Positions 17,522-26,446 of a stretch of 64,000 nt of DNA are shown in pieces; the stretch's first letter is position 1; each line of letters opens with the position of its first letter. The translations under genes and the position numbers were made by a program. Origin of the DNA: Candidatus Scatomorpha intestinavium (lineage in GTDB: Bacteria > Bacillota > Clostridia > Oscillospirales > Oscillospiraceae); NCBI GenBank assembly GCA_018712985.1, contig DVGA01000114.1:1-64000 (forward strand). The letters are read 5' to 3'. The notes beneath the pieces are model-generated. The model was not told where the DNA came from, did not search any database, and saw only the letters and a list, made by a program, of their open reading frames with translations.

Positions 17522-18622
17522 ATGAAGCGAATCCTTGCCGCCCTGCTTGCCGCGGCCCTGCTGCTCGGCCTTGCCGCCTGTGGTGCGGAGATTGACGACC
17601 TTGTCCCCTCTCCCTCCGTCACCCCCACGGCCACGCCGCGGCCCACTCCAACGCCGACCCCGACCCCTGAGCCGACGCCGACTCCGCTGCCGTACACAAA
17701 CCCGCTGAGCGGCGAGGGCATGGCCGAGGATATCAGCTCGCTCCGCCCATGGGCCATAATGATAAACAACATCCAGCAGGCCCTGCCGCAGTGCGGCGTG
17801 TCCGACGCCGAAATAATCTACGAAATCCCCGCCGAGGGCGGCGTGACGCGCATGATGGCCATCTTCACTGACATTTCCGACGTTGAAAAAATCGGTAGCC
17901 TGCGCAGCATACGCCCGTATTACGCCGACGTCGGCATATCCTACGACGCGATAGTCGTCCACGCCGGCGGCAGCGAGGAAAGCTACACCGAAATGTCCGG
18001 CTACAGCGTCGATCACCTCGACGGCGTGCTCGGCACCTACACCGAAGGCGCCTTTTACCGCGACCCGGACAGGATGCAGTACGGCCTTGAGCACAGCATG
18101 TTCTCCAAAGGAAGCGCACTGATGCAGGCCGCCGAGGACGAGGGCTTCCCGCTTGAGCACGATGGCGGGGCTTACGATTACGGCCTCACCTTTTCCGAGG
18201 ACGCCGCGGAGCAGTGCACGGAAACCGCCGATTACGTCACCGTCCAGTTCAACGGCTACAAGTCCACCGTTTTCGAATACGACGAGGAAAGCGGCAAATA
18301 TCTCGCCTACCAGTACGGCGAGGAATATATCGACTCCGACACCGGCGAGCAGATGAGCTTCACCAATTTGCTCGTGCTAAACACCTCTATGTCCGTGCTC
18401 GACAGCGTGGGCCGCCTCTCCGTCCGTACCACCGGCGAGGGCGAGGGGTATTTCATGTGCGGCGGCAACTACGTCCCCATAACCTGGACCCGCGCGGACA
18501 ACACCTCTCCGTTTATTTACTATCTCGCCGACGGCACGCAGCTCGATTTCGGAATCGGCAACAGCTATATCGCCTTCATTGCCTCCTACAGCTCCGTCTC
18601 CTTCACTCAGGAAGCGGAATAA
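17522..18622 (+). CDS. DUF3048 (YerB-like) lipoprotein
   Basis: Lipobox LGLAACG; TPTPTPTPEPTPTP linker; ARPWAIMINN-like RPWAIMINNIQQALPQCGVSDAEIIYEIPAEGGVTRMMAIF. Confidence 0.88.
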   Translation: MKRILAALLAAALLLGLAACGAEIDDLVPSPSVTPTATPRPTPTPTPTPEPTPTPLPYTNPLSGEGMAEDISSLRPWAIMINNIQQALPQCGVSDAEIIYEIPAEGGVTRMMAIFTDISDVEKIGSLRSIRPYYADVGISYDAIVVHAGGSEESYTEMSGYSVDHLDGVLGTYTEGAFYRDPDRMQYGLEHSMFSKGSALMQAAEDEGFPLEHDGGAYDYGLTFSEDAAEQCTETADYVTVQFNGYKSTVFEYDEESGKYLAYQYGEEYIDSDTGEQMSFTNLLVLNTSMSVLDSVGRLSVRTTGEGEGYFMCGGNYVPITWTRADNTSPFIYYLADGTQLDFGIGNSYIAFIASYSSVSFTQEAE

Positions 18623-18629
18623 GCAAGCC

Positions 18630-18656
18630 AAAGCGCCCGCTCCAAGCGGGCGCTTT
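18630..18656. terminator. Bidirectional terminator
   Basis: aaagcgcccgc-tccaa-gcgggcgcttt. Confidence 0.8.
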
Positions 18657-18662
18657 TCTTTT

Positions 18663-19979
18663 TCAGCTCTGCTCGGAGACGTAAAGGCTCACGCGCTCCT
18701 GCACCCGTGCCGCCGCTTCCTCCGCCGTGCGGTTCCCGGCGAAATACTCCTCGGCCTCCTCAATTATTATGTCAACCACCGTCTCGTCGTATATGGCCAT
18801 TTTTTCGGGCCGCTCTATCAGCTCGTACAAATCGAGTACGTCCTGCCAGCTCTCCATTTTCACACCCTGATAGTCTTCGGAGCGATACAGGTTGATAGCC
18901 GAGGCCAGTTTTGGCTTGTACAGCGGCAAGTACGTCATATATGTGCTCAGTTCCGGGTTTTTAACGTAGTATTTTACAAATTCCCAGCAGGCGTCCTTGT
19001 GTTGGCTGTTTACGCTTATACCTACCGGGTTGAGCAAATCAAAGTCCGTTCCGCAGCTGCCGTCTGGCGTTGGTCAGCCAATATATGTAAGTTTGCTGCC
19101 AGAGAGCATTTCATCTTCTTTGATTGAAGATGGGTTTGAAATATATGAGGCGCTGACAATCAATTGGCCTGTTCCAATTCTCTGCCAAGCCGATGTAAAA
19201 GAATCCACAGTCTCAAAGTCTTCTGTATTGTCGTCTTTTACTCTGCCAGCTGCTTCCAATATAGCTGTAAACTCACTGTTATCGAAATTACAGCTGCCGT
19301 CTTCCCAATTAATAGCATGGCGAGAATATCGCCCGCTGACATTCTCTAAGAAATAATAATCGTTCATATAGTAGCACATCGATTGCCAAGTCTCGAGCGA
19401 TTCTTCAATATCTAAGTATTCCTGTATTGTCCAGCTCGTGCGATTTTCAAACCTTTCGCGGAGCACCATTGCCGTATTAATTCTAAATCCATCCCCAAGG
19501 ATGTAAACGCCGCCAAATTCGTTGAGCGCATCAAAATTCACTAAGTTTTCAGATGACAATCCGTCATCCTCGGCCAAATAATTGCTCATATCTTCAAGCC
19601 ATCCGCGCGACATATAAGAGAGATGTGCAATTCCCGGTATTTCCATTGATTTACTTCTACCATCTGCAAAGGCAATCATATCAGGGCCCCCTCCTGCCCC
19701 GAGTTCGGAATTCAGGCGCAATACGGCCTGATCCATGCTTATGCCTCCGTCGCAGTAATCAACAACATCTATTCTGAAGTCTGAGGCGTATGCGCTGAGG
19801 TTAAAGCGGGCTGCCGCATTGGTAAGTGTCTGATATCCATTGCCGAAAACAGCCAAAGTCACGCTTGTCCGCGTGTCCTCCGGCGAAGCCGCCGACGCCC
19901 CCTCCGCCTCAGCGCCCTCCACGCCGCAGGAACTTAACGCCATACAAAGCAGAAGCGCCAAAGCAATGTATTTTTTCAC
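18663..19979 (-). pseudogene. Extracellular solute-binding lipoprotein interrupted by in-frame TGA (19074-19076)
   Basis: ORFs 19074-19979 and 18663-19037 are in the same frame, with no other stop: ...SGSKLTYIG[TGA]PTPDGSCGTDFDLLNPVGISVNSQHKDACWEFVKYY... Lipobox LCMALSSCG. Confidence 0.75.
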
Positions 19980-19996
19980 TTTGCCCTCCTTGTAAG

Positions 19997-20032
19997 AATG
20001 CGGCCCGTAGGAGATTAGCCCAGGGCCGCATT
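19997..20032. repeat. Inverted repeat/hairpin in the 5' leader of the solute-binding protein gene
   Basis: AATGCGGCCC (19997-20006) / GGGCCGCATT (20023-20032), perfect 10-bp arms. Confidence 0.7.
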
Positions 20033-20055
20033 AGTTGCAATTTAGAATTCAAGCT

Positions 20056-20115
20056 CAATAGACATTATTTTAATCTATGGTTATATTATACATTAAATCT
20101 TCAAAATGTCTATTG
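20056..20115. repeat. Inverted repeat in AT-rich intergenic DNA
   Basis: CAATAGACATT (20056-20066) / AATGTCTATTG (20105-20115), perfect 11-bp arms. Confidence 0.7.
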
Positions 20116-20177
20116 CTATATATAACAAAACAGCCTTTTAAAATAGCACAGATTAACCAACTTGTTTCGTTAATAAA

Positions 20178-20212
20178 AAACCCGGCTGGGATGAAAATCC
20201 CGGCCGGGTTGA
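20178..20212 (-). terminator. Terminator of the tyrS-membrane protein transcription unit
   Basis: Aacccggctggga-tgaaaa-tcccggccgggtt; T-run on minus strand. Confidence 0.75.
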
Positions 20213-20215
20213 TCC

Positions 20216-20776
20216 TTATTCTTCTGTCTCGGCCTGCTCCCAGCTCACGCCGTCGAGCGTGAAGCTGACGGTTTCGGGCACATAGCCCCTGCCGAAGCCG
20301 ATGCTCTCAAGGGTAAGCACAGACCCGTCGTCCGCAACAAAGTCGTCCGGCAGGTCGTACTGCCCTGTGAACATGTCCACGATGCCCTCAAAAAAGCCTA
20401 TTTCGTTGCCGGTCTCACCGCCGTCGGAGGTATAGGTGACGCCGTTTATCGTGATGTCGCCGCTGAACACCCCCGGCCTGGTGAGCGAGCGCTGAAGTAT
20501 CAGGTCAAACTCCGCGTCGAACTCCTCGCCCGTGCCGGAGACGACTGCCAGCGTCCCGACGGCCTCCTGCGGGCGGAGGTTCAGAAGCGCCACGATGATG
20601 CAGAGCACGACCGCAATGCCGATGAGTATCCACTCGCCCCTCGTCATCTTCCAGCTTTTTTTGACCTTGGGCGCCTGTTCTGGCTTTTTCTCCGGCGCTT
20701 TTGCGGCGCCGTCCTTGTTTTCCTGCGCCGCTTCGGGCGCCGCCGTTTCTTCGGCCTGCTTTATCTCGTCACTCAC
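20216..20776 (-). CDS. Hypothetical single-TM protein with charged N-terminus
   Basis: Ala/Glu/Lys-rich N-term, one TM segment (WILIGIAVVLCIIVALLNL); 4-nt overlap with tyrS stop. Confidence 0.65.
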   Translation of the reverse strand: MSDEIKQAEETAAPEAAQENKDGAAKAPEKKPEQAPKVKKSWKMTRGEWILIGIAVVLCIIVALLNLRPQEAVGTLAVVSGTGEEFDAEFDLILQRSLTRPGVFSGDITINGVTYTSDGGETGNEIGFFEGIVDMFTGQYDLPDDFVADDGSVLTLESIGFGRGYVPETVSFTLDGVSWEQAETEE

Positions 20777-21996
20777 TTCAGCACAACCCTGTTGAAATTT
20801 TTCTTGCCGCGGCGGAGTATGACGCCCGCCCTGAGCTCATCGGCCGTGTAGGCCCTGGCGATGTCGTCAACCTTCTCATCGTTCGCGGTAACGCCGCCCT
20901 GCTGCACATTGCGGCGCGCGTCGCTCTTGCTGGAGCAGAGCCCGGACTTGACGAGCAGGGTGAGTATGTCCGCCGCCCCGTCGGTCAGATCTTCGTCGGT
21001 GAGCTCGGTCTCCGGCATGTGTTCGGCCGCGTTGCCGCCGCCGAATATGGCCCTCGCGCCCTCACGCGCCTTATTAGCCTCCTCCTCGCCGTGGACAAGG
21101 CTGGTGAGCTCGGTGGCGAGGATCTCCTTGGCCTCGTTGAGCTTGGCGTCCTTCCAGGTCGCCATTTCGTCGATCTGCTCAAGGGGCAGGAAGGTCATTT
21201 TGCGCAGGCAGTTCATGACGTCCGCATCGTCGATGTTGCGCCAGTACTGATAGAACTCGTACGGGCTCGTCTTGTTCGGGTCGAGCCATACGGCGCCGGC
21301 CTGCGTCTTGCCCATCTTCTTGCCCTCGCTGGTGAGCAGCAGCGTTATGGTCATGCCGTAGGCGTTCTTGCCGAGCTTGCGGCGGATGAGCTCTGTGCCG
21401 CCGAGGATATTGGACCACTGGTCGTCGCCGCCGCACTGCATCACGCAGCCGTACTCCTTGAACATGTGATAGAAGTCGTAGCTCTGCATGATCATATAGT
21501 TGAACTCAAGGAAGCTCAGGCCCTTTTCCATGCGCTGCTTGTAGCACTCGGCGCGGAGCATGTTGTTCACGGAAAAGCACGCGCCGACATCGCGCAGTAG
21601 CTCTATATAGTTCAGCTTGAGCAGCCAGTCCGCGTTGTCGAGCATGAGGGCCTTCCCCTCGGAAAAGTCGATGAACTTGCTCATCTGCACCTTGAACTTG
21701 GCGGCGTTGGCCTGTATCTGCTCCTGGGTGAGCATCTGGCGCATATCGGAGCGGCCGGAGGGGTCGCCCACCATCGTCGTGCCGCCTCCGAGCAGCGCTA
21801 TCGGCCTGTTGCCCGCAAGCTGCAGCCTGCGCATCAGGTTAAGGGCCATGAAGTGGCCGATGTGCAGGGAATCGGCGGTCGCGTCAAAGCCGATGTAGAA
21901 TGTGGCCTTCCCTGCGTTGATGAGGTCGCGGATTTCCTCTTCATCCGTGAGCTGCGCGATAAGTCCTCTCGCCTTGAGTTCCTCGAAAATCTGCAT
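20773..21996 (-). CDS. tyrS: Tyrosyl-tRNA synthetase
   Basis: YIGFDATADSLHIGHFMALNLMRRLQ; KMGKTQAGAVWLDPNKTSPYEFYQYWRN; C-terminal S4 domain. Confidence 0.97.
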   Translation of the reverse strand: MQIFEELKARGLIAQLTDEEEIRDLINAGKATFYIGFDATADSLHIGHFMALNLMRRLQLAGNRPIALLGGGTTMVGDPSGRSDMRQMLTQEQIQANAAKFKVQMSKFIDFSEGKALMLDNADWLLKLNYIELLRDVGACFSVNNMLRAECYKQRMEKGLSFLEFNYMIMQSYDFYHMFKEYGCVMQCGGDDQWSNILGGTELIRRKLGKNAYGMTITLLLTSEGKKMGKTQAGAVWLDPNKTSPYEFYQYWRNIDDADVMNCLRKMTFLPLEQIDEMATWKDAKLNEAKEILATELTSLVHGEEEANKAREGARAIFGGGNAAEHMPETELTDEDLTDGAADILTLLVKSGLCSSKSDARRNVQQGGVTANDEKVDDIARAYTADELRAGVILRRGKKNFNRVVLK

Positions 21997-22170
21997 CGAT
22001 CTTTCTCCTTCATTATAGATTATGCCTGTCCTGTCCCCAACGGGCCGCTTGCCGGCCCGGCTTCAGCGTATTGAATCCACGCACCGGGATTCATGGCGGC
22101 CAGGCCTGCATAAAGTCGCTCTGCCGCCGTTTCAGGGCAGGGCCGCCGCCCCCGCTCGCCGACAGATACG

Positions 22171-22578
22171 TCATTTCCCCTCGTGTCCGTCTATTATCCC
22201 GGCGGCGTTCTCGGCGCAGTAGGCCATGTATTGCCTGCACACGCTCTTGTCCCCGCCGTTCTTTTCCATAAGGTCCGCGCAGCGGATAGCGCCGAACTGC
22301 TCCTTAAAGCCCTTTGCGAAGTCCGATATCCAGCCCGCAAGCGGGGCGTCCGGCTCGCCGGCCTTCTCCCCCTCGGCAAGGGCCATGCTTATTGCAAGCA
22401 CAGCGCCACAATAGGCCCCGCAGGCCTCGCCCGCGCGCAACCCGCCGCCGAGCCCGGCGCTGAGGCGCCTGGCCGTGTCCGTATCCAGCCCGATGCGCCC
22501 GGACAGCGCGCAGAGTGTGCTTTGCGCGCAGTTGCAGCCCCTCTGGCGGAATTCCAAAGCCTTTTCCCCGTAGTTCAT
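22171..22578 (-). CDS. C_GCAxxG_C_C family putative redox-active protein
   Basis: GCNCAQSTLCAL...GEACGAYCGAVLA.. with conserved C-terminal Cys residues. Confidence 0.82.
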   Translation of the reverse strand: MNYGEKALEFRQRGCNCAQSTLCALSGRIGLDTDTARRLSAGLGGGLRAGEACGAYCGAVLAISMALAEGEKAGEPDAPLAGWISDFAKGFKEQFGAIRCADLMEKNGGDKSVCRQYMAYCAENAAGIIDGHEGK

Positions 22579-24260
22579 GCCTTCTCCTCCTGCTTGTATT
22601 TCACCGCCGCGTCAAGCTGCTCAGCAGCGCTGGCAAGCGTGGTGTCCGTTATGTTGTCGCCGCCGTGCAGCCGCGCGATTTCCCTTATCCTTCCGTCCCG
22701 GTCAAGGGGCGTGACCGCCGTATATGTCCGGCCGCCGCGCTCCCGCTTTTCTATGTGGAAGTGCGTATCGGCCATCGCAGCTATCTGCGGGAGGTGCGTC
22801 ACGCAGATGACCTGCTTGCGGCGCGAGAGACGCGCGAGCTTTTCGGCCACCCTCTGCGCCGCTATGCCGGAGACGCCCTCGTCTATCTCGTCAAAGACGA
22901 GCGTGCCCACCTCGTCCCTCTCGCTCAGCACGTCCTTCATGACGAGCATTATACGCGCCAGCTCGCCGCCCGAGGCGATTTTTGAAATGCGCCCGGGTGT
23001 CTCGCCCGCGTTGGCGCTCATGAGGAAGCGCACCTCGTCGCAGCCGGTCTCGTCGAACCCCGGGCTGCCCGCCTTCGGCGTTATCTCGACCACAAAGCGC
23101 ACGGACGGCATGGAGAGCTCGCTGAGCCCCTTCTGAATACGGCGCTGCAGCTCCTCGGCGGCGGCAGACCGCTTTTTGGAAAGGCCCTTTGCGGCATTAT
23201 ACGCCGCCTCGGCTTTTTTCGCAAGCTCGGACGCGAGTTTTTCCCGCCGCTCGTCGGAATACTCTATCTCCTCGAGGCCCTTCCGGCTCTCCTCGAGTAT
23301 TGCGATAAGCCCGGATTCGTCGGCGGCATATTTTTTCTCAAGCCTGTGGAGCTGCGCCAGGCGCGTCTCGAGCGCATCGTACTCCTCCGGGGAAAAATCC
23401 AGGCTCTCCCGCAGGTCCCTAAGCCGCTCCGCCGCGTCCTCCAGCGTCATTCTCGCGCCGTCGATCTCCGACGCTGTCTCGCCGAGCTCGCTGGCCCAGT
23501 TTGCCGCGCGGGCCACCTGGGCCGAGGCCTCGCCCGCCAGCTCGCAGGCGCTGCCGTCCGCCCCGTAGAGCGCGTCGTACGCCGCGTCAAGGGCATCCGT
23601 CAGCCTGCCGGCGTTGCGCAGCAGGTCGCGCCTCGCACTCAGCTCGGCCTCCTCGCCCTCGCGCAGCTCCGCGGCCTCAAGCTCCTCCACGCGGTAGCGG
23701 TAGGCGTCCGCCAGGCGGCGTTTCTCGTCATCTCCCATATTCAGCCGTTCGAGCTCCCTCTTTGCGTCCGCATATTCTCCGTAAGCCCGCCTGTACTCCT
23801 CCAAATCCGCGACGAGCGCCCCGAAGGAGTCCAGATACGCGCGGTGCCTTGACTCATCCATGAGCTGGCGTCCGTCGTTCTGGCCGTGTATGTCCAGCAG
23901 CTTCACGCCTATCGCGCGCAGCTCGGAAGCCGTTACCGGCATGCCGCAAACCGAAGCGGAGCTCTTCCCGTCGGCGGAAATTCGGCGGCGGATGACCACC
24001 GCCTCTTCCTCCTCAAGGCCGTTCTCCCCGAGCCAGCCCGAGAGCGTCTCGGCCGTGAAGCTCGCGGCCACCGCCGCCTTTGCGGCCCCTGTGCGCACCA
24101 GCTCCCGGCTTGTCCTGCCCCCGAGCACGGCCTGCAGCGAGTCGATGACTATGCTCTTGCCCGCGCCAGTTTCGCCGGTAAGCACGTTCAGCCCCGGCCC
24201 CGGCTCTATGTCCGCGCGCTCGATTACCGCTATGTTCTCAATATGGAGCTCTGTAAGCAT
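22575..24260 (-). CDS. recN: DNA repair protein RecN
   Basis: MLTELHIENIAVIERADIEPGPGLNVLTGETGAGKSIVIDSL; ASGGELARIMLVMK; VFDEIDEGVSG. Confidence 0.96.
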   Translation of the reverse strand: MLTELHIENIAVIERADIEPGPGLNVLTGETGAGKSIVIDSLQAVLGGRTSRELVRTGAAKAAVAASFTAETLSGWLGENGLEEEEAVVIRRRISADGKSSASVCGMPVTASELRAIGVKLLDIHGQNDGRQLMDESRHRAYLDSFGALVADLEEYRRAYGEYADAKRELERLNMGDDEKRRLADAYRYRVEELEAAELREGEEAELSARRDLLRNAGRLTDALDAAYDALYGADGSACELAGEASAQVARAANWASELGETASEIDGARMTLEDAAERLRDLRESLDFSPEEYDALETRLAQLHRLEKKYAADESGLIAILEESRKGLEEIEYSDERREKLASELAKKAEAAYNAAKGLSKKRSAAAEELQRRIQKGLSELSMPSVRFVVEITPKAGSPGFDETGCDEVRFLMSANAGETPGRISKIASGGELARIMLVMKDVLSERDEVGTLVFDEIDEGVSGIAAQRVAEKLARLSRRKQVICVTHLPQIAAMADTHFHIEKRERGGRTYTAVTPLDRDGRIREIARLHGGDNITDTTLASAAEQLDAAVKYKQEEKA

Positions 24261-24288
24261 CCGCCGTCCTCCGAAAGTGCCGTCCCTA

Positions 24289-24747
24289 TCAGAACAGCTT
24301 TTTTATCTCCTCGCACAGCGATTCAGCGCTCTTAACATCGCGCATGGCCAGAAAGGCTGTGTCGTCTCCCGCGACAGAACCGACGAGGGCAGGAATATCC
24401 ATGCCGTCAAGCGCCGAGCTTGCGGCCATCGCAAGGCCGGGCAGGGTCTTGATCACGATTATATTCATCGCGGTTTCGCAGCTCACGACGCCCTCCTTGA
24501 AGATCTTTTTCAGACGCTCGCTGTGGTCTCCCGCCTCGTCATGAGACGCGGGAGCGTAGCGGTAGCGCCCGCTGGGCGCGAGCTCCTTCACAAGGCGCAG
24601 CTCCTTTATATCTCTCGAGAGCGTGGCCTGCGTACTGCTGACGCCCCTGGCGGCAAGCGCCTGCATCAGCTGGTTCTGGGTTTCGATATCGCTGGAAGCA
24701 ATGATCTCCAAGATTACATTTTGCCTTGCGGACTTCATTATCAACAC
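24289..24747 (-). CDS. argR: Arginine repressor
   Basis: ETQNQLMQALAARGVSSTQATLSRDIKELRLVK; C-term GSVAGDDTAFLAMRD. Confidence 0.93.
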   Translation of the reverse strand: MLIMKSARQNVILEIIASSDIETQNQLMQALAARGVSSTQATLSRDIKELRLVKELAPSGRYRYAPASHDEAGDHSERLKKIFKEGVVSCETAMNIIVIKTLPGLAMAASSALDGMDIPALVGSVAGDDTAFLAMRDVKSAESLCEEIKKLF

Positions 24748-24800
24748 TCCCTGTCAGCATTTTTTGGGGTCCGTTCCGCTTCCTGCGGGTCATGTCATTG

Positions 24801-25643
24801 CTATTTACCAGTGAGTTTATTCATGGCGGACTCGTAAAATGTAGTTACTCCCATGTCCGCCATGACGACGGTCTTCGAGCTCCTTCGTATAAGGACCTCG
24901 TCGCCTGCCTCCATGCGCACGGCCTCCGTGCCGTCAACCGAGAGAAGCGTCACATGCGAGCGCTCCCAGTCTGGCCTGACGGCCACGCGCCTTGCCGGCG
25001 AGAGCACAAAGCTCTTTGCCGCCATTATGTGCGCGCAGATCGGGGTGATTATGATATTCTCGGCCTCCGGCTCCACTATCGGCCCTCCGGCCGACATGGA
25101 ATACGCCGTCGAGCCCGTGGGCGTTGAGACAATAACGCCGTCGCCCAGAAAATCCGTGACGTTTACGCCGTCGGCCGTGATGGCAAGGCCGATGCAGCTC
25201 ACGTCGCTCTTGACCACCACATCGTTCAGCGCGCAGTCGAGCACGCTCTCCCCGTTTGCGCGCCTGAGCTCCACGTCTATCAGCATCCTGCGGCTGCGGC
25301 GAAACTCGCCCGCCGCGGCCCTGCGTACGAGGCCGATATCCTCCGGCTCAAGCGACGCCATAAAGCCCTTTGTGCCCATATTGACGCCCAGCATGGGGAT
25401 TTGAAGGTCCATCACCTGCCGCGCTACGTGCAGGAAAGTGCCGTCTCCGCCGAAGGAGATTATCAGCTCCGCGTCCTCGGCCGCCCGCCGCAGCGGGATC
25501 ATGCTGGAGTCCCCGGGCACGTCAACAAACACCGGGCTTATAACGGTCTCCCTCCCGTCCGCCTCAAGGAATGCCTTGGCGCGCATTGTGAGCGCGAGGC
25601 TCCTGTCGCGGTACGGATTCGGGGAGAGGATAATTTTTTTCAT
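24801..25643 (-). CDS. nadK: NAD kinase
   Basis: ISFGGDGTFLHVAR; LGVNMGTKGFMA; GDGVIVSTPTGSTAYSMSAGGPIV. Confidence 0.95.
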   Translation of the reverse strand: MKKIILSPNPYRDRSLALTMRAKAFLEADGRETVISPVFVDVPGDSSMIPLRRAAEDAELIISFGGDGTFLHVARQVMDLQIPMLGVNMGTKGFMASLEPEDIGLVRRAAAGEFRRSRRMLIDVELRRANGESVLDCALNDVVVKSDVSCIGLAITADGVNVTDFLGDGVIVSTPTGSTAYSMSAGGPIVEPEAENIIITPICAHIMAAKSFVLSPARRVAVRPDWERSHVTLLSVDGTEAVRMEAGDEVLIRRSSKTVVMADMGVTTFYESAMNKLTGK

Positions 25644-26446
25644 TTGACAGCATCACCCCCGTGCGAGGCGGCCACGACATCCACGACGGAGAGCTGCGGC
25701 GCGTCGTGCTCGCCCTTTTTGAGCCATGCGAGGTACTCTATATTCCCCTCGGGCCCGCGTATAGGAGAAAAATCCAGGCCCATCAGGGTGCAGCCCGCCG
25801 ACGGGACAAATCCCATGAACTCGAGGAGCACGCGCTCGTGCACCGCGGCGTCGCGCACGACCCCTTTTTTGCCCACGTCCGCCTTTCCGGCCTCGAACTG
25901 AGGCTTTATCAGGCATATCACATCTCCGTTATCCTTCAGCAGCGGGACGACGGCAGGTATTATCAGCCTCACCGAGATGAACGACAGGTCCATGACGGCC
26001 AGGTCCATAGCCTCCCCGAACATGTCCGGCTTCAGGTTCCGCGCGTTCGTGCGCTCCATAACCACCACGCGGCCGTCCTGCCGCAGGCTCCAGGCGAGCT
26101 GCCCGTAGCCCACGTCCACGGCATAGACCTTCGCCGCTCCGTTTCTGAGCAGCACGTCCGTAAATCCGCCGGTCGAGGCACCGCAGTCGATGCAGGTTTT
26201 GCCCTCCGCGGAAACGGGGAACACCTCAAGCGCCTTTTCGAGCTTGAAGCCCCCGCGCGAAACATAGGGGCAGGCCGTCCCCCTCAGCTCAATTTTCGCG
26301 TCCGCTGCCACCGGCATCCCGGGCTTTGTGGCCTTCTGCCCGTTGACATAGACGAGTCCGCTCATTATATCCGCCCTCGCGCGCTCGCGGCTCTCCGCGA
26401 GCCCGAGCGCCGTGACGGCGACGTCAAGTCGCTCCTTTGCCATCAC
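25640..26446 (-). CDS. tlyA: TlyA family rRNA 2'-O-methyltransferase
   Basis: S4 domain then YVSRGGFKLEKAL, CIDCGASTGGFTDVLLRNGAAKVYAVDVGYGQLAW. Confidence 0.93.
   Translation of the reverse strand: MMAKERLDVAVTALGLAESRERARADIMSGLVYVNGQKATKPGMPVAADAKIELRGTACPYVSRGGFKLEKALEVFPVSAEGKTCIDCGASTGGFTDVLLRNGAAKVYAVDVGYGQLAWSLRQDGRVVVMERTNARNLKPDMFGEAMDLAVMDLSFISVRLIIPAVVPLLKDNGDVICLIKPQFEAGKADVGKKGVVRDAAVHERVLLEFMGFVPSAGCTLMGLDFSPIRGPEGNIEYLAWLKKGEHDAPQLSVVDVVAASHGGDAVK

Noticed and set aside
17622-17695. TP-rich repeat in the DUF3048 lipoprotein as a novel repeat element
   Set aside because: Thr-Pro linkers after a lipobox are common spacers in Firmicute lipoproteins.
19074-19076. TGA as selenocysteine codon
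   Set aside because: Position appears to be Trp/aromatic in homologs rather than Cys, and no convincing SECIS hairpin is visible right after the TGA.
21997-22170. T-box riboswitch upstream of tyrS
   Set aside because: The minus-strand leader was checked for the conserved AGGGTGGNACCGCG T-box core and it was not present.
24748-24800. ARG-box autoregulatory operator before argR
   Set aside because: No convincing TGAATAATTATTCA-like palindrome could be identified in the short gap.
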